From Burkholderiales bacterium (lineage in GTDB: Bacteria > Pseudomonadota > Gammaproteobacteria > Burkholderiales > Burkholderiaceae_C): a stretch of 64,000 nt of DNA. Location: assembly GCA_947451035.1 (NCBI GenBank), contig CANFXR010000001.1, positions 46,123 through 110,122 on the forward strand. Direction: 5' to 3'. Shown here in pieces: positions 56,664 to 64,000 of this stretch. Below the pieces are notes generated by a model, which was not told where the DNA came from, searched no databases, and worked only from the letters and a program-made list of their open reading frames with translations. Position 1 is the first letter of the stretch; each line of letters starts with the position of its first letter. Made by a program: the position numbers and the translations under genes.

Positions 56664-56680
56664 GGCTCATGGCATGAGCC
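56664..56680. promoter_or_regulatory. palindrome upstream of cas3
   Basis: GGCTCAT-GGC-ATGAGCC is a perfect 7-bp dyad with a 3-bp centre, 24 bp before the cas3 ATG and inside the 70-bp gap after the DUF4143 gene. It could be an operator for the cas promoter or a small hairpin ending the upstream transcript. No T-run follows on the - strand, which favours an operator. Confidence 0.4.
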
Positions 56681-56709
56681 AGTTGAAATGGGCCTCGGCC
56701 CCAAGCGCG

Positions 56710-57858
56710 TCACACTGCCAGCCCAGCCAGCCACGGCGCTGCGCTGACCACCTCGACACGCCCGTGCTGCGCGGGCTGGCGCAATTCCTCGACCACCTGC
56801 AGCGCACGCGCCGGAGTAAAGCGTTCGGCCATGCGGTGCAGGTAGGCGCTGGGCACCGGGTCGGCGCGCTTGACTTCGATCAGGTCGGTCACCGTGTCGC
56901 CCTCGGCGAGCACGAAGTCGATTTCGTGGCGCTCCTTGTCGCGGATGGTGTGCAGGGCGATCGCCTTGCCTTCGGCGTCCTGCCGGTGATGACAGTGCTT
57001 GAGCAGCATGGCAGCCACGGCGTTTTCGAGCTTGGCGCCGGCGTCTCCGATCACCAGCCCGGTGTCAAGAAAGTAGACCTTGGCCTCCTTGAGCAGGCTG
57101 CGCGCGACGTCACGGTGCCAGGGCGTGACGCGAAAGACGATGTACAGCGCCTCCAGGATGTCGAGGTAGCGCGCTGCGGTCGAGGGAGACACCTGTAGCG
57201 ACTGCGCCAGCGCCGACACCTTGATCGGCGAGCCCACCCGCTCGCGCAGCATGGTGAACAAGAGCTGCAGCGTGCGCACTTCGTGCACACGCGAAAAATC
57301 GAGCACGTCCTCGCGGATCAGGTCGGTGGCGTACTGCGCCCGCCAGCGATCGGCCTCGGTGGCGCTGCTGGCCAGGCATGGTTCCGGGAAGCCGCCACGC
57401 TCGAGCAACAGCGCCAGCGCCTCGGTCGGGCTGATGCCTTGTTTTTCGACCAGCTCGCGCACCGAAAACGGATGCAGCCGCCAGTTGAAGTAGCGCCCGG
57501 CCAGCGACTCGCCGCCCTGGCGGAAGGTGTCCATGCGGGCGCTGCCGGTGACCAGCATGGCCTGTCCTGGGCTGCGCCCGTCCCACGCGCCTTTGAGGAA
57601 GCCTTTCCAGTCCTTCATCTTGTGGATTTCGTCAAAGACGACCAGCCTGGCCTTGGGCGACCAGGCATGGCCAGCGATCAGCGTGCGATCGGCGGGCACG
57701 TCCCAGTTGAGGTACTGCGCCGGCTCGAAGTCGGCCATCAGTTGCCGCGCCAGCGTGGTCTTGCCGGCCTGCCGCGCGCCGGTGATCACCACGAGCTTGC
57801 GGCCAAGGTCGTGGCGAATGCTTTCGGCGAGCTGCCGTGCTGACGAATTGATGTCCAT
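56710..57858 (-). CDS. AAA_14/DUF4143 family ATPase
   Basis: This is a 382-residue protein of the ATP-binding AAA_14 plus DUF4143 type. Walker A is GARQAGKTTLARQL (26-39), Walker B is LVVFDEIHKM, and a sensor-like TGSARMDTF follows. The C-terminal DUF4143 part has a winged-helix-like segment (KVSALAQSLQVSPSTAARYL) and ALHTIRDKERHEIDFVLAEG, a restriction-nuclease-like E-x-DFV core. The family is frequent near mobile and defence genes, with unclear function. It lies just upstream of cas3 in the same direction. Confidence 0.85.
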   Translation of the reverse strand: MDINSSARQLAESIRHDLGRKLVVITGARQAGKTTLARQLMADFEPAQYLNWDVPADRTLIAGHAWSPKARLVVFDEIHKMKDWKGFLKGAWDGRSPGQAMLVTGSARMDTFRQGGESLAGRYFNWRLHPFSVRELVEKQGISPTEALALLLERGGFPEPCLASSATEADRWRAQYATDLIREDVLDFSRVHEVRTLQLLFTMLRERVGSPIKVSALAQSLQVSPSTAARYLDILEALYIVFRVTPWHRDVARSLLKEAKVYFLDTGLVIGDAGAKLENAVAAMLLKHCHHRQDAEGKAIALHTIRDKERHEIDFVLAEGDTVTDLIEVKRADPVPSAYLHRMAERFTPARALQVVEELRQPAQHGRVEVVSAAPWLAGLAV

Positions 57859-57939
57859 TGACGTAAAAGTCTAGACTAGTTGTTCAGTGACTACAAAAAA
57901 GTCATGTTTAGCGCACACAAAGGCCGCTTCACCTCACGG

Positions 57940-58860
57940 TCACCGCCGCATCAACGTGCTCTTGCCGAACAGGCTTTCGATCAGGTCCACCGCCATGTCG
58001 GCGGTCTGGTTGCGCACGTCGAGTGCGGGGTTGAGCTCCATCACGTCGAGGCTGGCCAGACGGCCGGTGTCGGCGATCATTTCCATGCACAGCTGCGCTT
58101 CGCGGTAGGTCGGGCCACCGGCCACGGTGGTGCCCACGCCGGGGGCGATGGCGGGGTCGAGGAAATCGACGTCGAAGCTCACGTGCAAGTGGGTGTGCTC
58201 ATCCAGCGTGGCCAGCGCCAGCTCCATCGCGTGGCGCATGCCCATCTCGTCGATGTAGCGCATGTCGAACACCTCGAGCCCCTGCTCGTGAACGAAGCGC
58301 TTCTCGCCGGCGTCGACGCTGCGTATGCCGATCTGGCGCACCCACTTCGCGCTGATCGCCGGTGTCTGGCCGCTGAGTTCGATCAGCTCTTGCGGGCCGT
58401 GCCCGCACAGGCATGCCATGGGCATGCCGTGCAGGTTGCCGCTGGGCGTGAGCACGTGGGTGTTGAAGTCGGCGTGGGCGTCGAGCCACAGCACGCGCAG
58501 CCGTTTGCCTTGGTCACGGCAGTGGCGCGCCACCGCGCTGATCGAGCCGATGGCGAGCGCGTGGTCGCCGCCCAGCAGCACGGGCAAGCGCTGCTGCCGC
58601 AGCTCGGACAGCACCGCGTCGTGCACCGTGCGGTTCCAGGCGACCACCTCGGCGAGGTGGCGGTAGCCGTCGACCGGCGGCAGCCACGGGTTTGCCGGGC
58701 CGGCGAGGTTGCCGCGGTCGATCACTTCGAGCCCCTGGCCTTGCAGCACCTGCAGGAGGCGCGCCACGCGCAGCGCCTCGGGCCCCATGCCCGCGCCGCG
58801 GCTGCCCGCACCGATGTCGGTGGGCGCAGCGATCAGGCTCAGGTGGCGTTTCATTGGCAT
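57940..58860 (-). CDS. rocF: arginase (ureohydrolase family)
   Basis: This is a 306-residue enzyme splitting arginine into ornithine and urea. The dimanganese ligands are in GGDHALAIGS, WLDAHADFNT and SFDVDFLDPAIAPGVGT. The N-terminus (SLIAAPTDIGAGSRGAGMGP) and the arginase loop SGNLHGMP favour arginase over agmatinase. A second ATG two codons downstream is possible. It lies alone, upstream of the DUF4143 gene. Confidence 0.93.
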   Translation of the reverse strand: MPMKRHLSLIAAPTDIGAGSRGAGMGPEALRVARLLQVLQGQGLEVIDRGNLAGPANPWLPPVDGYRHLAEVVAWNRTVHDAVLSELRQQRLPVLLGGDHALAIGSISAVARHCRDQGKRLRVLWLDAHADFNTHVLTPSGNLHGMPMACLCGHGPQELIELSGQTPAISAKWVRQIGIRSVDAGEKRFVHEQGLEVFDMRYIDEMGMRHAMELALATLDEHTHLHVSFDVDFLDPAIAPGVGTTVAGGPTYREAQLCMEMIADTGRLASLDVMELNPALDVRNQTADMAVDLIESLFGKSTLMRR

Positions 58861-58895
58861 CCCGGGTGAGCGCTGGGAGTGGGCAGGCGTGGGCG

Positions 58896-59804
58896 TCAGA
58901 TGTCGGCTGAGAACTCGCCGGGCTGCGCTTCCCAGTGTTCGAAGTCGTATTCGCCATCGAGCACCGCCCAGGCTTCCTCGGCGGTCTCGACGTAGTGGAA
59001 CAGCGAGATGTCGTCAGCCGAGATCATGCCGCTGTCAATGAGCAGGTCGAAGTCGATCAGCTTCGCCCAGAACTCGCGCCCGAACAGCAGGATCGGGCGC
59101 TTGCGGCACTTGCCGGTTTGCACCAGCGTCATCGTCTCGAACAGCTCGTCGAGCGTGCCGAAGCCGCCCGGAAAGCACACCAGCGCGATGCTGCGCATCA
59201 GGAAGTGCATCTTGCGCAGCGCGAAGTAGTGGAACTGGAAGCACAGCTCGGGCGTGATGTACGGGTTGGGCGCTTGCTCGTGCGGCAGCACGATGTTCAT
59301 GGCGATGCTCTTGCCGCCCACATCGAAAGCACCGCGGTTGCCCGCTTCCATGATGCCGGGGCCGCCGCCGGTGACCACGTACACCGGCACTTCGAGCAAG
59401 GCCGTGCGGCTGGTCACCAGCGCGGCGAAGCGGCGCGCTTCTTCGTAGTAGCGCGACATCTGCAAGCCGGTTTCGGCGCGGCGGATCCGCGCGGCGTCGG
59501 CGGCGGCATGCGCCACAGCCAGCTCGGCGTGCGCCACCTCGGGCGCGACGATGCGCGCGCTGCCAAAGATCACGATGGTCGACTCGATGCCGGCTTCTTG
59601 CTGCACCAGCTCGGGCTTGAGCAGCTCGAGTTGCAGCCGCACCGGGCGCAACTCGTCGCGCAGCAGGAAATCGTGGTCGGCGTAGGCCAGGCGGAACGAA
59701 CTCTCCGGGCCCTGATAGCGCGACGGCGGTGCTGCGCTGGCGGCGTCTTCCTTGGCGGAGGGAAAGTTTCTGGCGGTCAGCCGCTGGCGTTTCTTCATGC
59801 GCAT
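58896..59804 (-). CDS. LOG family (TIGR00730-like) protein
   Basis: This is a 302-residue lysine-decarboxylase-like fold protein of the LOG family, which hydrolyses nucleoside 5'-monophosphates at the N-glycosidic bond (cytokinin-activating type). It has the motif PGGFGTLDELFE and GGGPGIMEAGNRGA, with an extra N-terminal region of about 75 residues compared with short LOG proteins. Substrate in bacteria is uncertain. It precedes the arginase gene by 35 bp. Confidence 0.88.
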   Translation of the reverse strand: MRMKKRQRLTARNFPSAKEDAASAAPPSRYQGPESSFRLAYADHDFLLRDELRPVRLQLELLKPELVQQEAGIESTIVIFGSARIVAPEVAHAELAVAHAAADAARIRRAETGLQMSRYYEEARRFAALVTSRTALLEVPVYVVTGGGPGIMEAGNRGAFDVGGKSIAMNIVLPHEQAPNPYITPELCFQFHYFALRKMHFLMRSIALVCFPGGFGTLDELFETMTLVQTGKCRKRPILLFGREFWAKLIDFDLLIDSGMISADDISLFHYVETAEEAWAVLDGEYDFEHWEAQPGEFSADI

Positions 59805-59825
59805 CAGCTTAGCGCGGTCGAGGGC

Positions 59826-60581
59826 TCAGGCGGGCCGTGTGCCGCACACCGTGCACGCGGGATTGCGAGGCACGCTGATTTCACTCCATGCCATGGAGCG
59901 CGCATCGAGCATTTGCAGCCGCCCGGCCAGCGGGCTGCCCACGCCGGCCAGCAGCTTGAGTGCTTCTGCCGCCTGCATGCTGCCGACGATGCCCACCAGC
60001 GGTGCGAACACGCCCATGCTGGCGCAGTGCGCTTCTTCAAAGCCCGCCTCGGGCGCAAAGACGCAGGCATAGCAAGGCAGGGTGGCATCGCGCGTGTCGT
60101 AGACGGCGATCTGCCCGTCAAAGCCGATGGCCGCGCCCGACACCAGCGGCCGGGCGTGCTTCACGCAAGCCGCATTGACGGCGTGGCGGGTGGCGAAGTT
60201 GTCGCTGCAGTCGATCACCACATCGGCGGCGGCGACCAGCACACCCAGCCGCTCGGCGTCGGCGCGTTCGTGCAGCGCGACCACCCGCACCTCGGGGTTG
60301 AGCGCGGCGATCGCCTCGGCGGCCGAATCGACCTTGGGGTGCCCCACGCGCGCCAGGCTGTGCGCGATCTGCCGCTGCAAGTTGGTGAGCTCGACGGTGT
60401 CGCCATCGACCAGCGTGAGTGTGCCGATGCCGGCGGTGGCCAGGTACAGCGCCACCGGCGAGCCCAGACCGCCCGCACCGATCACCAGCACGTGCGCGGC
60501 CAGCCAGCGCCGCTGGCCTTCGATGCCGATGTCATCGAGCAGGATGTGGCGCGAGTAGCGCAGCAGCTGGTCGTCGTTCAT
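59826..60581 (-). CDS. moeB: MoeB/ThiF-type adenylyltransferase
   Basis: This is a 251-residue E1-like enzyme that adenylates the C-terminal glycine of a sulfur-carrier protein (MoaD or ThiS). It has the nucleotide motif VIGAGGLGSPVALYLATAG, the conserved DGDTVELTNLQRQ and DCSDNFATRHAVN. The zinc cysteines fall in CYACVFAPE and the C-terminal CTVCGTRPA. MoeB and ThiF cannot be separated with confidence here. It lies after ctpA, beyond a terminator. Confidence 0.87.
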   Translation of the reverse strand: MNDDQLLRYSRHILLDDIGIEGQRRWLAAHVLVIGAGGLGSPVALYLATAGIGTLTLVDGDTVELTNLQRQIAHSLARVGHPKVDSAAEAIAALNPEVRVVALHERADAERLGVLVAAADVVIDCSDNFATRHAVNAACVKHARPLVSGAAIGFDGQIAVYDTRDATLPCYACVFAPEAGFEEAHCASMGVFAPLVGIVGSMQAAEALKLLAGVGSPLAGRLQMLDARSMAWSEISVPRNPACTVCGTRPA

Positions 60582-60618
60582 GCGCGGGCTCGGCGGTGGG
60601 TGGTGAGGAGGCCGCCCG

Positions 60619-60644
60619 AAAAAACGCCCGCAATCAGCGGGCGT
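60619..60644 (-). terminator. rho-independent terminator after ctpA
   Basis: On the - strand an 8-bp perfect stem ACGCCCGC / GCGGGCGT with a 5-nt loop (TGATT) is followed by a run of six T (60624-60619). It lies 25 bp past the ctpA stop. It is the clearest intrinsic terminator in the window and separates ctpA from moeB. Confidence 0.9.
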
Positions 60645-60668
60645 CGGGGTGAACTCAGCGCCAAGGCC

Positions 60669-62108
60669 TCAATTGGTTTCGGCGTCTGGCTTGCGCTCGG
60701 CCAGCGTCTTGCTGATCAGCACCGGCTTGCCCTTGAGCTGGTTGATGGCCTGGGCGAGCTGGAAGTCGTCGGTGCTGCCGAATTCGGGCAGCGGCTTGGC
60801 CGGCACGTTCTTCTTGGCCTGTTCGGCTTCGAGCTTTTCGCGGGCGAGTTCGCGGGCTTTTTCGCGGGCTTCGTCCTTCTTCTCGGCGCCCTGGCCGCTT
60901 TGCAGGTGTTTCTCGAGGTCGGCTTCGCGCAAGCGCAGCGAGGCGAACAAGTTGCCTTCGGCGGTTTCGTCGAGCATCACGTCGGGCACGATGCCCTTGG
61001 CCTGGATCGAGCGGCCGCTGGGCGTGTAGTAGCGCGCCGTGGTGATCTTGAGCGCAGTGTCGGGCGACAGCTGACGCACGGTTTGCACCGAGCCCTTGCC
61101 GAAACTCTGCGCACCCATCACCAGCGCGCGCTTGTTGTCTTGCAAGGCGCCGGCCACGATCTCGCTGGCCGAGGCCGAGCCTTCATTGACCAGCACCACC
61201 ATCGGCACCGACTTCAGCGCTTCGGGAAGACGCTTGAGCGGGTCAGCACCGCCGCGGCGCAGATAGAACTCGGGCGAGGCCTTGAACACGGCCTTCGACT
61301 CGGGAATCTGGCCGTTGGTCGACACCACCGTGGCCTCGCTGGGCAGGAACGCCGCCGACACCGCCACCGACGCTTCGAGCAGGCCGCCCGGATCGTTGCG
61401 CAGATCGAGCACGATGCCCTTGATGTTGGGGTCTTGCTTGTAGAGGTCTTCAAGCCGATGCGCGAAGTCCTCGACCGTGCGGTCCTGGAACTGGTTGATG
61501 CGCAGCCAGGCGTAGCCCGGCTCGATCAGCTTGGCGCGCACGCTCACCGTGTGGATCTCTTCGCGCACGATGGTCACCGGGAAGTTGCGGCTTTCCGACT
61601 TGCGAAAGATCATCAACTGCACCTTGGTGCCCGGCTCGCCGCGCATGCGCTTGACGGCCTGATCGATCGACAGGCCCTTGACCACGGCTTCGTCGATCTT
61701 GGTGATGAGGTCGCCGCTTTTCAGCCCTGCACGAAACGCCGGCGAGCCTTCGATGGGCGAGACCACCTTGACCAGGCCGTCTTCCATGCCGATCTCGATG
61801 CCCACGCCGACGAAGCGCCCGGTGGTGCCTTCGCGGAATTCCTTGAACGACTTCTTGTCGAAGTACTGCGAGTGCGGATCAAGCCCCGCCACCATGCCGC
61901 CGATGGCGTCGGTGATGAGCTTTTTCTCATCGACGGTTTCGACGTAGTCGCTCTTGACCATGCCGAAGACGGCGGCGAGTTGCTGCAACTCCTCGATCGG
62001 CAACGCGCTCACGGTGCTGCGCGCCGAGGCCTGCAACTGCATGGTGGCCAGCGCGCCGGCGACCGCGCCGATGCCGACCCAACCCCAAATCTTCAACTTG
62101 CTGCCCAT
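60669..62108 (-). CDS. ctpA: S41 family C-terminal processing protease CtpA
   Basis: This is a periplasmic serine protease of about 479 residues. A signal anchor (KIWGWVGIGAVAGALATM) is followed by an N-terminal region, a PDZ domain (GIEIGMEDGLVKVVSPIEG to FRKSE) and the peptidase core. The nucleophile serine is in NEGSASASEIV and the lysine base in GAQSFGKGSVQ. A charged Lys/Glu/Ala-rich C-terminal tail ends the protein. ATG 62108, with AGAGG seven bases before it, gives a standard signal anchor. An ATG at 62135 adds nine residues. Confidence 0.93.
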   Translation of the reverse strand: MGSKLKIWGWVGIGAVAGALATMQLQASARSTVSALPIEELQQLAAVFGMVKSDYVETVDEKKLITDAIGGMVAGLDPHSQYFDKKSFKEFREGTTGRFVGVGIEIGMEDGLVKVVSPIEGSPAFRAGLKSGDLITKIDEAVVKGLSIDQAVKRMRGEPGTKVQLMIFRKSESRNFPVTIVREEIHTVSVRAKLIEPGYAWLRINQFQDRTVEDFAHRLEDLYKQDPNIKGIVLDLRNDPGGLLEASVAVSAAFLPSEATVVSTNGQIPESKAVFKASPEFYLRRGGADPLKRLPEALKSVPMVVLVNEGSASASEIVAGALQDNKRALVMGAQSFGKGSVQTVRQLSPDTALKITTARYYTPSGRSIQAKGIVPDVMLDETAEGNLFASLRLREADLEKHLQSGQGAEKKDEAREKARELAREKLEAEQAKKNVPAKPLPEFGSTDDFQLAQAINQLKGKPVLISKTLAERKPDAETN

Positions 62109-62149
62109 CTCCGAACCTCTCGCTGGTGTGTTCATCCGTGTCTCGAATC

Positions 62150-62155
62150 AGTATA
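62150..62155 (-). promoter_or_regulatory. -10 box of ctpA
   Basis: TATACT on the - strand lies 41 bp before the preferred ctpA ATG, giving a 5' leader of about 30-35 nt. The -35 region at the right distance (CGATCC) matches poorly, so activity is uncertain. Confidence 0.45.
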
Positions 62156-62285
62156 GGACTCAGGATCCGTATGGATCGCTCGAGAAGCGGTTTGGTTCAA
62201 TGCTTGAGGACAGCTTGACGGCCTCAGGGCTGGCGATGTCGGGCCACGGCGCACCGCGTCAGGAGCGAACCCCATGCCATCGGAG

Positions 62286-63284
62286 TCAAAAGCCCCATGC
62301 CAGCGCCAGTCCGAGGCTGTCCGAATCATTGTTGAACAACGTTGCACGCGAGCGGAAGTTCGAGGAATTCCATTCGATGCGAGCCTCCAGATTGTCCGTA
62401 ATGTGCCGCGACAGCGACAGGTCGATGCCGGTGTACCGGTCGGATCGCCGCACACGCAAAAGCGGGTCGAACTCGGCGAACTGCACGCGCTGTGCGATCA
62501 CGCTGGCCCGCAGTTCCCAGCCAGGCGCCGGGGTGGCCTCCCAGGCCAGCCGCAACATCAGTTCCCGGTTGTCGAAGGCATGCTCGTTTCGCAGGTTTCG
62601 CTCGCGCGCGAGCGTGACCTGGGTGGTCCACACGGATTGCCAGGCCCAGTCGGTAGCCCAGCGCAGATTGGCCGTGACGGATTGATAGTGCGCGTCAAGC
62701 AAGGCACTGTCACCGGGATGGCGACGCATCGCCAGGTTGACGAGGGCATAGGCAGAGATCTTGTCGTTGACCGCCACGGCAGCGTCGGCAGCCAGTCCCT
62801 GCACGTTCATGTAGACCTTGTTCGCCACGCGCCACTGTTCGCGTTGGTAGCGAGCCCCCATCGTCGCCGAACCGAGCCGCCATTGCAGACCGGCGTCGGC
62901 CTGTGCGGTGCCGGTGTCGGCGTCGCTGCTGCTCTGGCCGGTGCGCGAATCGACCCCTGCGCTTGCGGTGCAGTAGACGCTGGTGCCGCAGGCCATGACC
63001 GCGCTGAGCGACCCCGAAAGGTGGCGAAACGTCTCCGTGCTGCGGGCGCCACCGTCAGACACCAGCACCGCCGCTTCGTCGATGCGAATCACGTTGAACT
63101 TCGAACGTTCGCGAACCAGTTCGAACTCCAGCGTGCCGGACAGCGGTGACTCTGGTGGGTGGCCGGTGTCCTGGGCGCAGACCAAACCTGGCGCCCACAG
63201 CACCGCCAGACACAACACACCGCTGTGCCAGAAGCGCCGGGGCCTGGAAGTCAACAACCAGCTTACGGACGTACGCGTGAGCAC
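62286..63284 (-). CDS. outer-membrane beta-barrel protein of unknown family
   Basis: This is a 332-residue exported protein from the GTG at 63284. A signal peptide (RFWHSGVLCLAVLWAPGLVCAQ) is followed by repeated amphipathic strands (LEFELVRERSKFNVIRI, AQADAGLQWRLGSATMGARY, VTLARERNLRNEHAFDNREL). A terminal strand LGLALAWGF ends in Phe. Overall layout resembles the EpsL-like barrels of exosortase/EPS systems, but no specific signature was recognised. Its start lies within the end of the small gene upstream (22-bp overlap), so translation is probably coupled. Confidence 0.68.
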   Translation of the reverse strand: MLTRTSVSWLLTSRPRRFWHSGVLCLAVLWAPGLVCAQDTGHPPESPLSGTLEFELVRERSKFNVIRIDEAAVLVSDGGARSTETFRHLSGSLSAVMACGTSVYCTASAGVDSRTGQSSSDADTGTAQADAGLQWRLGSATMGARYQREQWRVANKVYMNVQGLAADAAVAVNDKISAYALVNLAMRRHPGDSALLDAHYQSVTANLRWATDWAWQSVWTTQVTLARERNLRNEHAFDNRELMLRLAWEATPAPGWELRASVIAQRVQFAEFDPLLRVRRSDRYTGIDLSLSRHITDNLEARIEWNSSNFRSRATLFNNDSDSLGLALAWGF

Positions 63285-63430
63285 ACCACGATGAAGTGGC
63301 CCGGCTGACCTGGCACGGGCACCGCAGAGCAATGGGCGCTCTTGGCCTGAACAGGGGCGGCGACGAAAAGGCCGGCAACGGTGGCGATCACGGCAAGCGT
63401 GGCGGAAATGGTGCGAATCGAGGTCTTCAT
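63263..63430 (-). CDS. small secreted protein of 55 residues
   Basis: This is a short exported protein. The signal peptide (about 1-29, ISATLAVIATVAGLFVAAPV ending QA-K) is followed by a mature peptide of about 26 residues with two cysteines (SAHCSAVPVPGQPGHFIVVC) that could form one disulfide. AGGAG stands seven bases before the ATG, a strong start. It overlaps the downstream barrel gene by 22 bp. It is not a recognised family. Confidence 0.65.
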   Translation of the reverse strand: MKTSIRTISATLAVIATVAGLFVAAPVQAKSAHCSAVPVPGQPGHFIVVCSRVRP

Positions 63431-63551
63431 GGTCAATCTCCTGATGGTCGGCCTCAGGATTGAGGCGAGCAGTAAGCGCAAAGCCCGTGCCAGACCCACA
63501 AACCATTTGAAATCAACAACTTGCATGAATTCACTGCATCGACTTGGGCGC

Positions 63552-63586
63552 AATCACCCAGGGCTAACTTCAATCAGTGGGTGATT
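63552..63586. repeat. 9-bp inverted repeat AATCACCCA...TGGGTGATT
   Basis: A perfect 9-bp inverted repeat (63552-63560 and 63578-63586) with a 17-base centre lies about 120 bp upstream of the small secreted gene (-), in a region without genes. It may be a regulator site or a hairpin. It is not followed by a T-run. Confidence 0.55.
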
Positions 63587-63988
63587 TCCCCCAGCTACCA
63601 GGGAGCCGGGACTGATGCCCCCGTGAAAGATGTGCAGAGCGATCCCGCTCCGGTCGCTGTGAGCCAGCCTCCGCCCGGAGCTTTCCGTGTGCACCACGTC
63701 GAATACCCCGACTTAAGTGGCGCAAGCCTCGGGGGAAGGTACCGGGACCAGCCATAAATCAAATGCTGCTGCATCGTTTTTTTGGGAGGGCAGCACGCGG
63801 GATTCACCTCTTCCACGAAGGCGTTCAAACGGGTTCACTCAACGTACGGGCCCGGCCTTTGCGTCGCCTGACTCATGGCCGAAACGGCGAAGCGTCGGCC
63901 AGCATCAAAGCAAATGTTCAGAAACGCGGGTTCGTCGAGGTTCCCCGGTGGCCGTGCCCAGGAAGCGAGAAAATTTAGGAATAGCGTA
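63587..63988 (+). promoter_or_regulatory. gene-free, structure-rich region, possible 5' leader
   Basis: No gene is supported in about 400 bases. Several stems can be drawn on the + strand: AGCGA/TCGCT (63638-63658), CTCCG/CGGAG (63669-63680), and CCAC/GTGG enclosing GTCG/CGAC (63694-63720). A competing stem CCCCGA/TCGGGG (63706-63734) overlaps the last of these. A weak ATGC/GCAT stem followed by seven T (63777-63783) ends the block. It could be a structured leader for the gene starting at 63989. No known riboswitch class was recognised. Confidence 0.35.
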
Positions 63989-64000
63989 ATGCTGTATCTA
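63989..64000 (+). CDS. possible start of a gene running out of the window
   Basis: An ATG at 63989 (MLYL) has AGGA (63977-63980) eight bases upstream and stays open to the window end. Four codons cannot identify a product. It is listed because it would make the region before it a 5' leader. Confidence 0.3.

Noticed and set aside
57886-57904. TGACT/AGTCA stem near the DUF4143 start as an operator
   Set aside because: Only five base pairs with an A-rich loop; this is too short to support.
63478-63495. Sigma-54-like promoter upstream of the small secreted gene (CTGGCACG...TTGC on the - strand)
   Set aside because: Both elements match, but the GG to GC spacing is 11 bases because of a run of four A on the + strand, while sigma-54 requires 10.
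63717-63989. 90- and 71-codon + frames and a - frame at the right edge
   Set aside because: Basic, low-information translations without ribosome sites; they overlap the structured region.

Overview
The window reads as part of the chromosome of a GC-rich betaproteobacterium of the order Burkholderiales. This rests on the conserved block ubiJ-ubiB-fmdB-DUF502-aspS-nudB-endonuclease-clsB, the minCDE operon, and the betaproteobacterial exosortase-B (XrtB) type of exopolysaccharide locus. The species cannot be named from sequence alone. No insertion sequence, prophage, tRNA or rRNA was seen.

Positions 1-26,070 hold one large exopolysaccharide (EPS) locus in two opposing arms. The + arm (256-14,607) encodes the envelope machine (EpsD lipoprotein foldase, EpsE export channel, EpsF chain-length determinant, EpsG kinase-like ATPase), exosortase B, a Wzy-like membrane protein, five glycosyltransferases, an acyltransferase and a Wzx-type flippase. 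One glycosyltransferase, WecG-like, carries a C-terminal STAS-like module. The - arm (26,069 down to 19,526) encodes the initiating undecaprenyl-phosphate sugar transferase, an EpsL-type outer-membrane barrel, and the precursor enzymes GalE, ManC and Ugd. Between the arms lie a DUF1800/DUF1501 secreted pair (-) and epsI (+), the usual partner of exosortase B but here about 13 kb from it. The parts fit a Wzx/Wzy route: WcaJ starts the lipid-linked unit, the transferases extend it from GDP-Man, UDP-Gal and UDP-GlcA, Wzx flips it, a Wzy-like protein polymerises it, and EpsE/F/G with EpsL export it.

Positions 26,300-46,770 are mainly housekeeping and envelope genes: ubiquinone biosynthesis (ubiJ, ubiB), fmdB, DUF502, aspS, minCDE, nudB, an EEP-family phosphodiesterase, cardiolipin synthase clsB, a Gly/Pro/Tyr-rich secreted protein, ompW and a DUF429 protein. 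A periplasmic solute-binding protein is followed by a hybrid sensor kinase. A four-gene set follows: DUF2946, a TonB-dependent receptor, a Cys/His-bearing BNR beta-propeller and a TlpA-like thioredoxin. It looks like a metal- or metallo-ligand-uptake module.

Positions 46,823-56,639 hold a complete type I-C CRISPR-Cas system. There is an array of 27 identical 37-bp repeats with 26 spacers, a leader, and cas2, cas1, cas4, cas7, cas8c, cas5 and cas3, all transcribed on the - strand. Two spacers differ only at five synonymous third-codon positions, so they record the same coding site in two related invaders. A DUF4143 ATPase gene lies just upstream of cas3.

Positions 57,940-64,000 carry arginase, a LOG-family protein, a MoeB/ThiF adenylyltransferase, the S41 protease CtpA with a clear terminator and a -10 box, and a small secreted protein overlapping an outer-membrane barrel gene. 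The last stretch is a structured, gene-free region that may be the 5' leader of a gene starting at the window edge.
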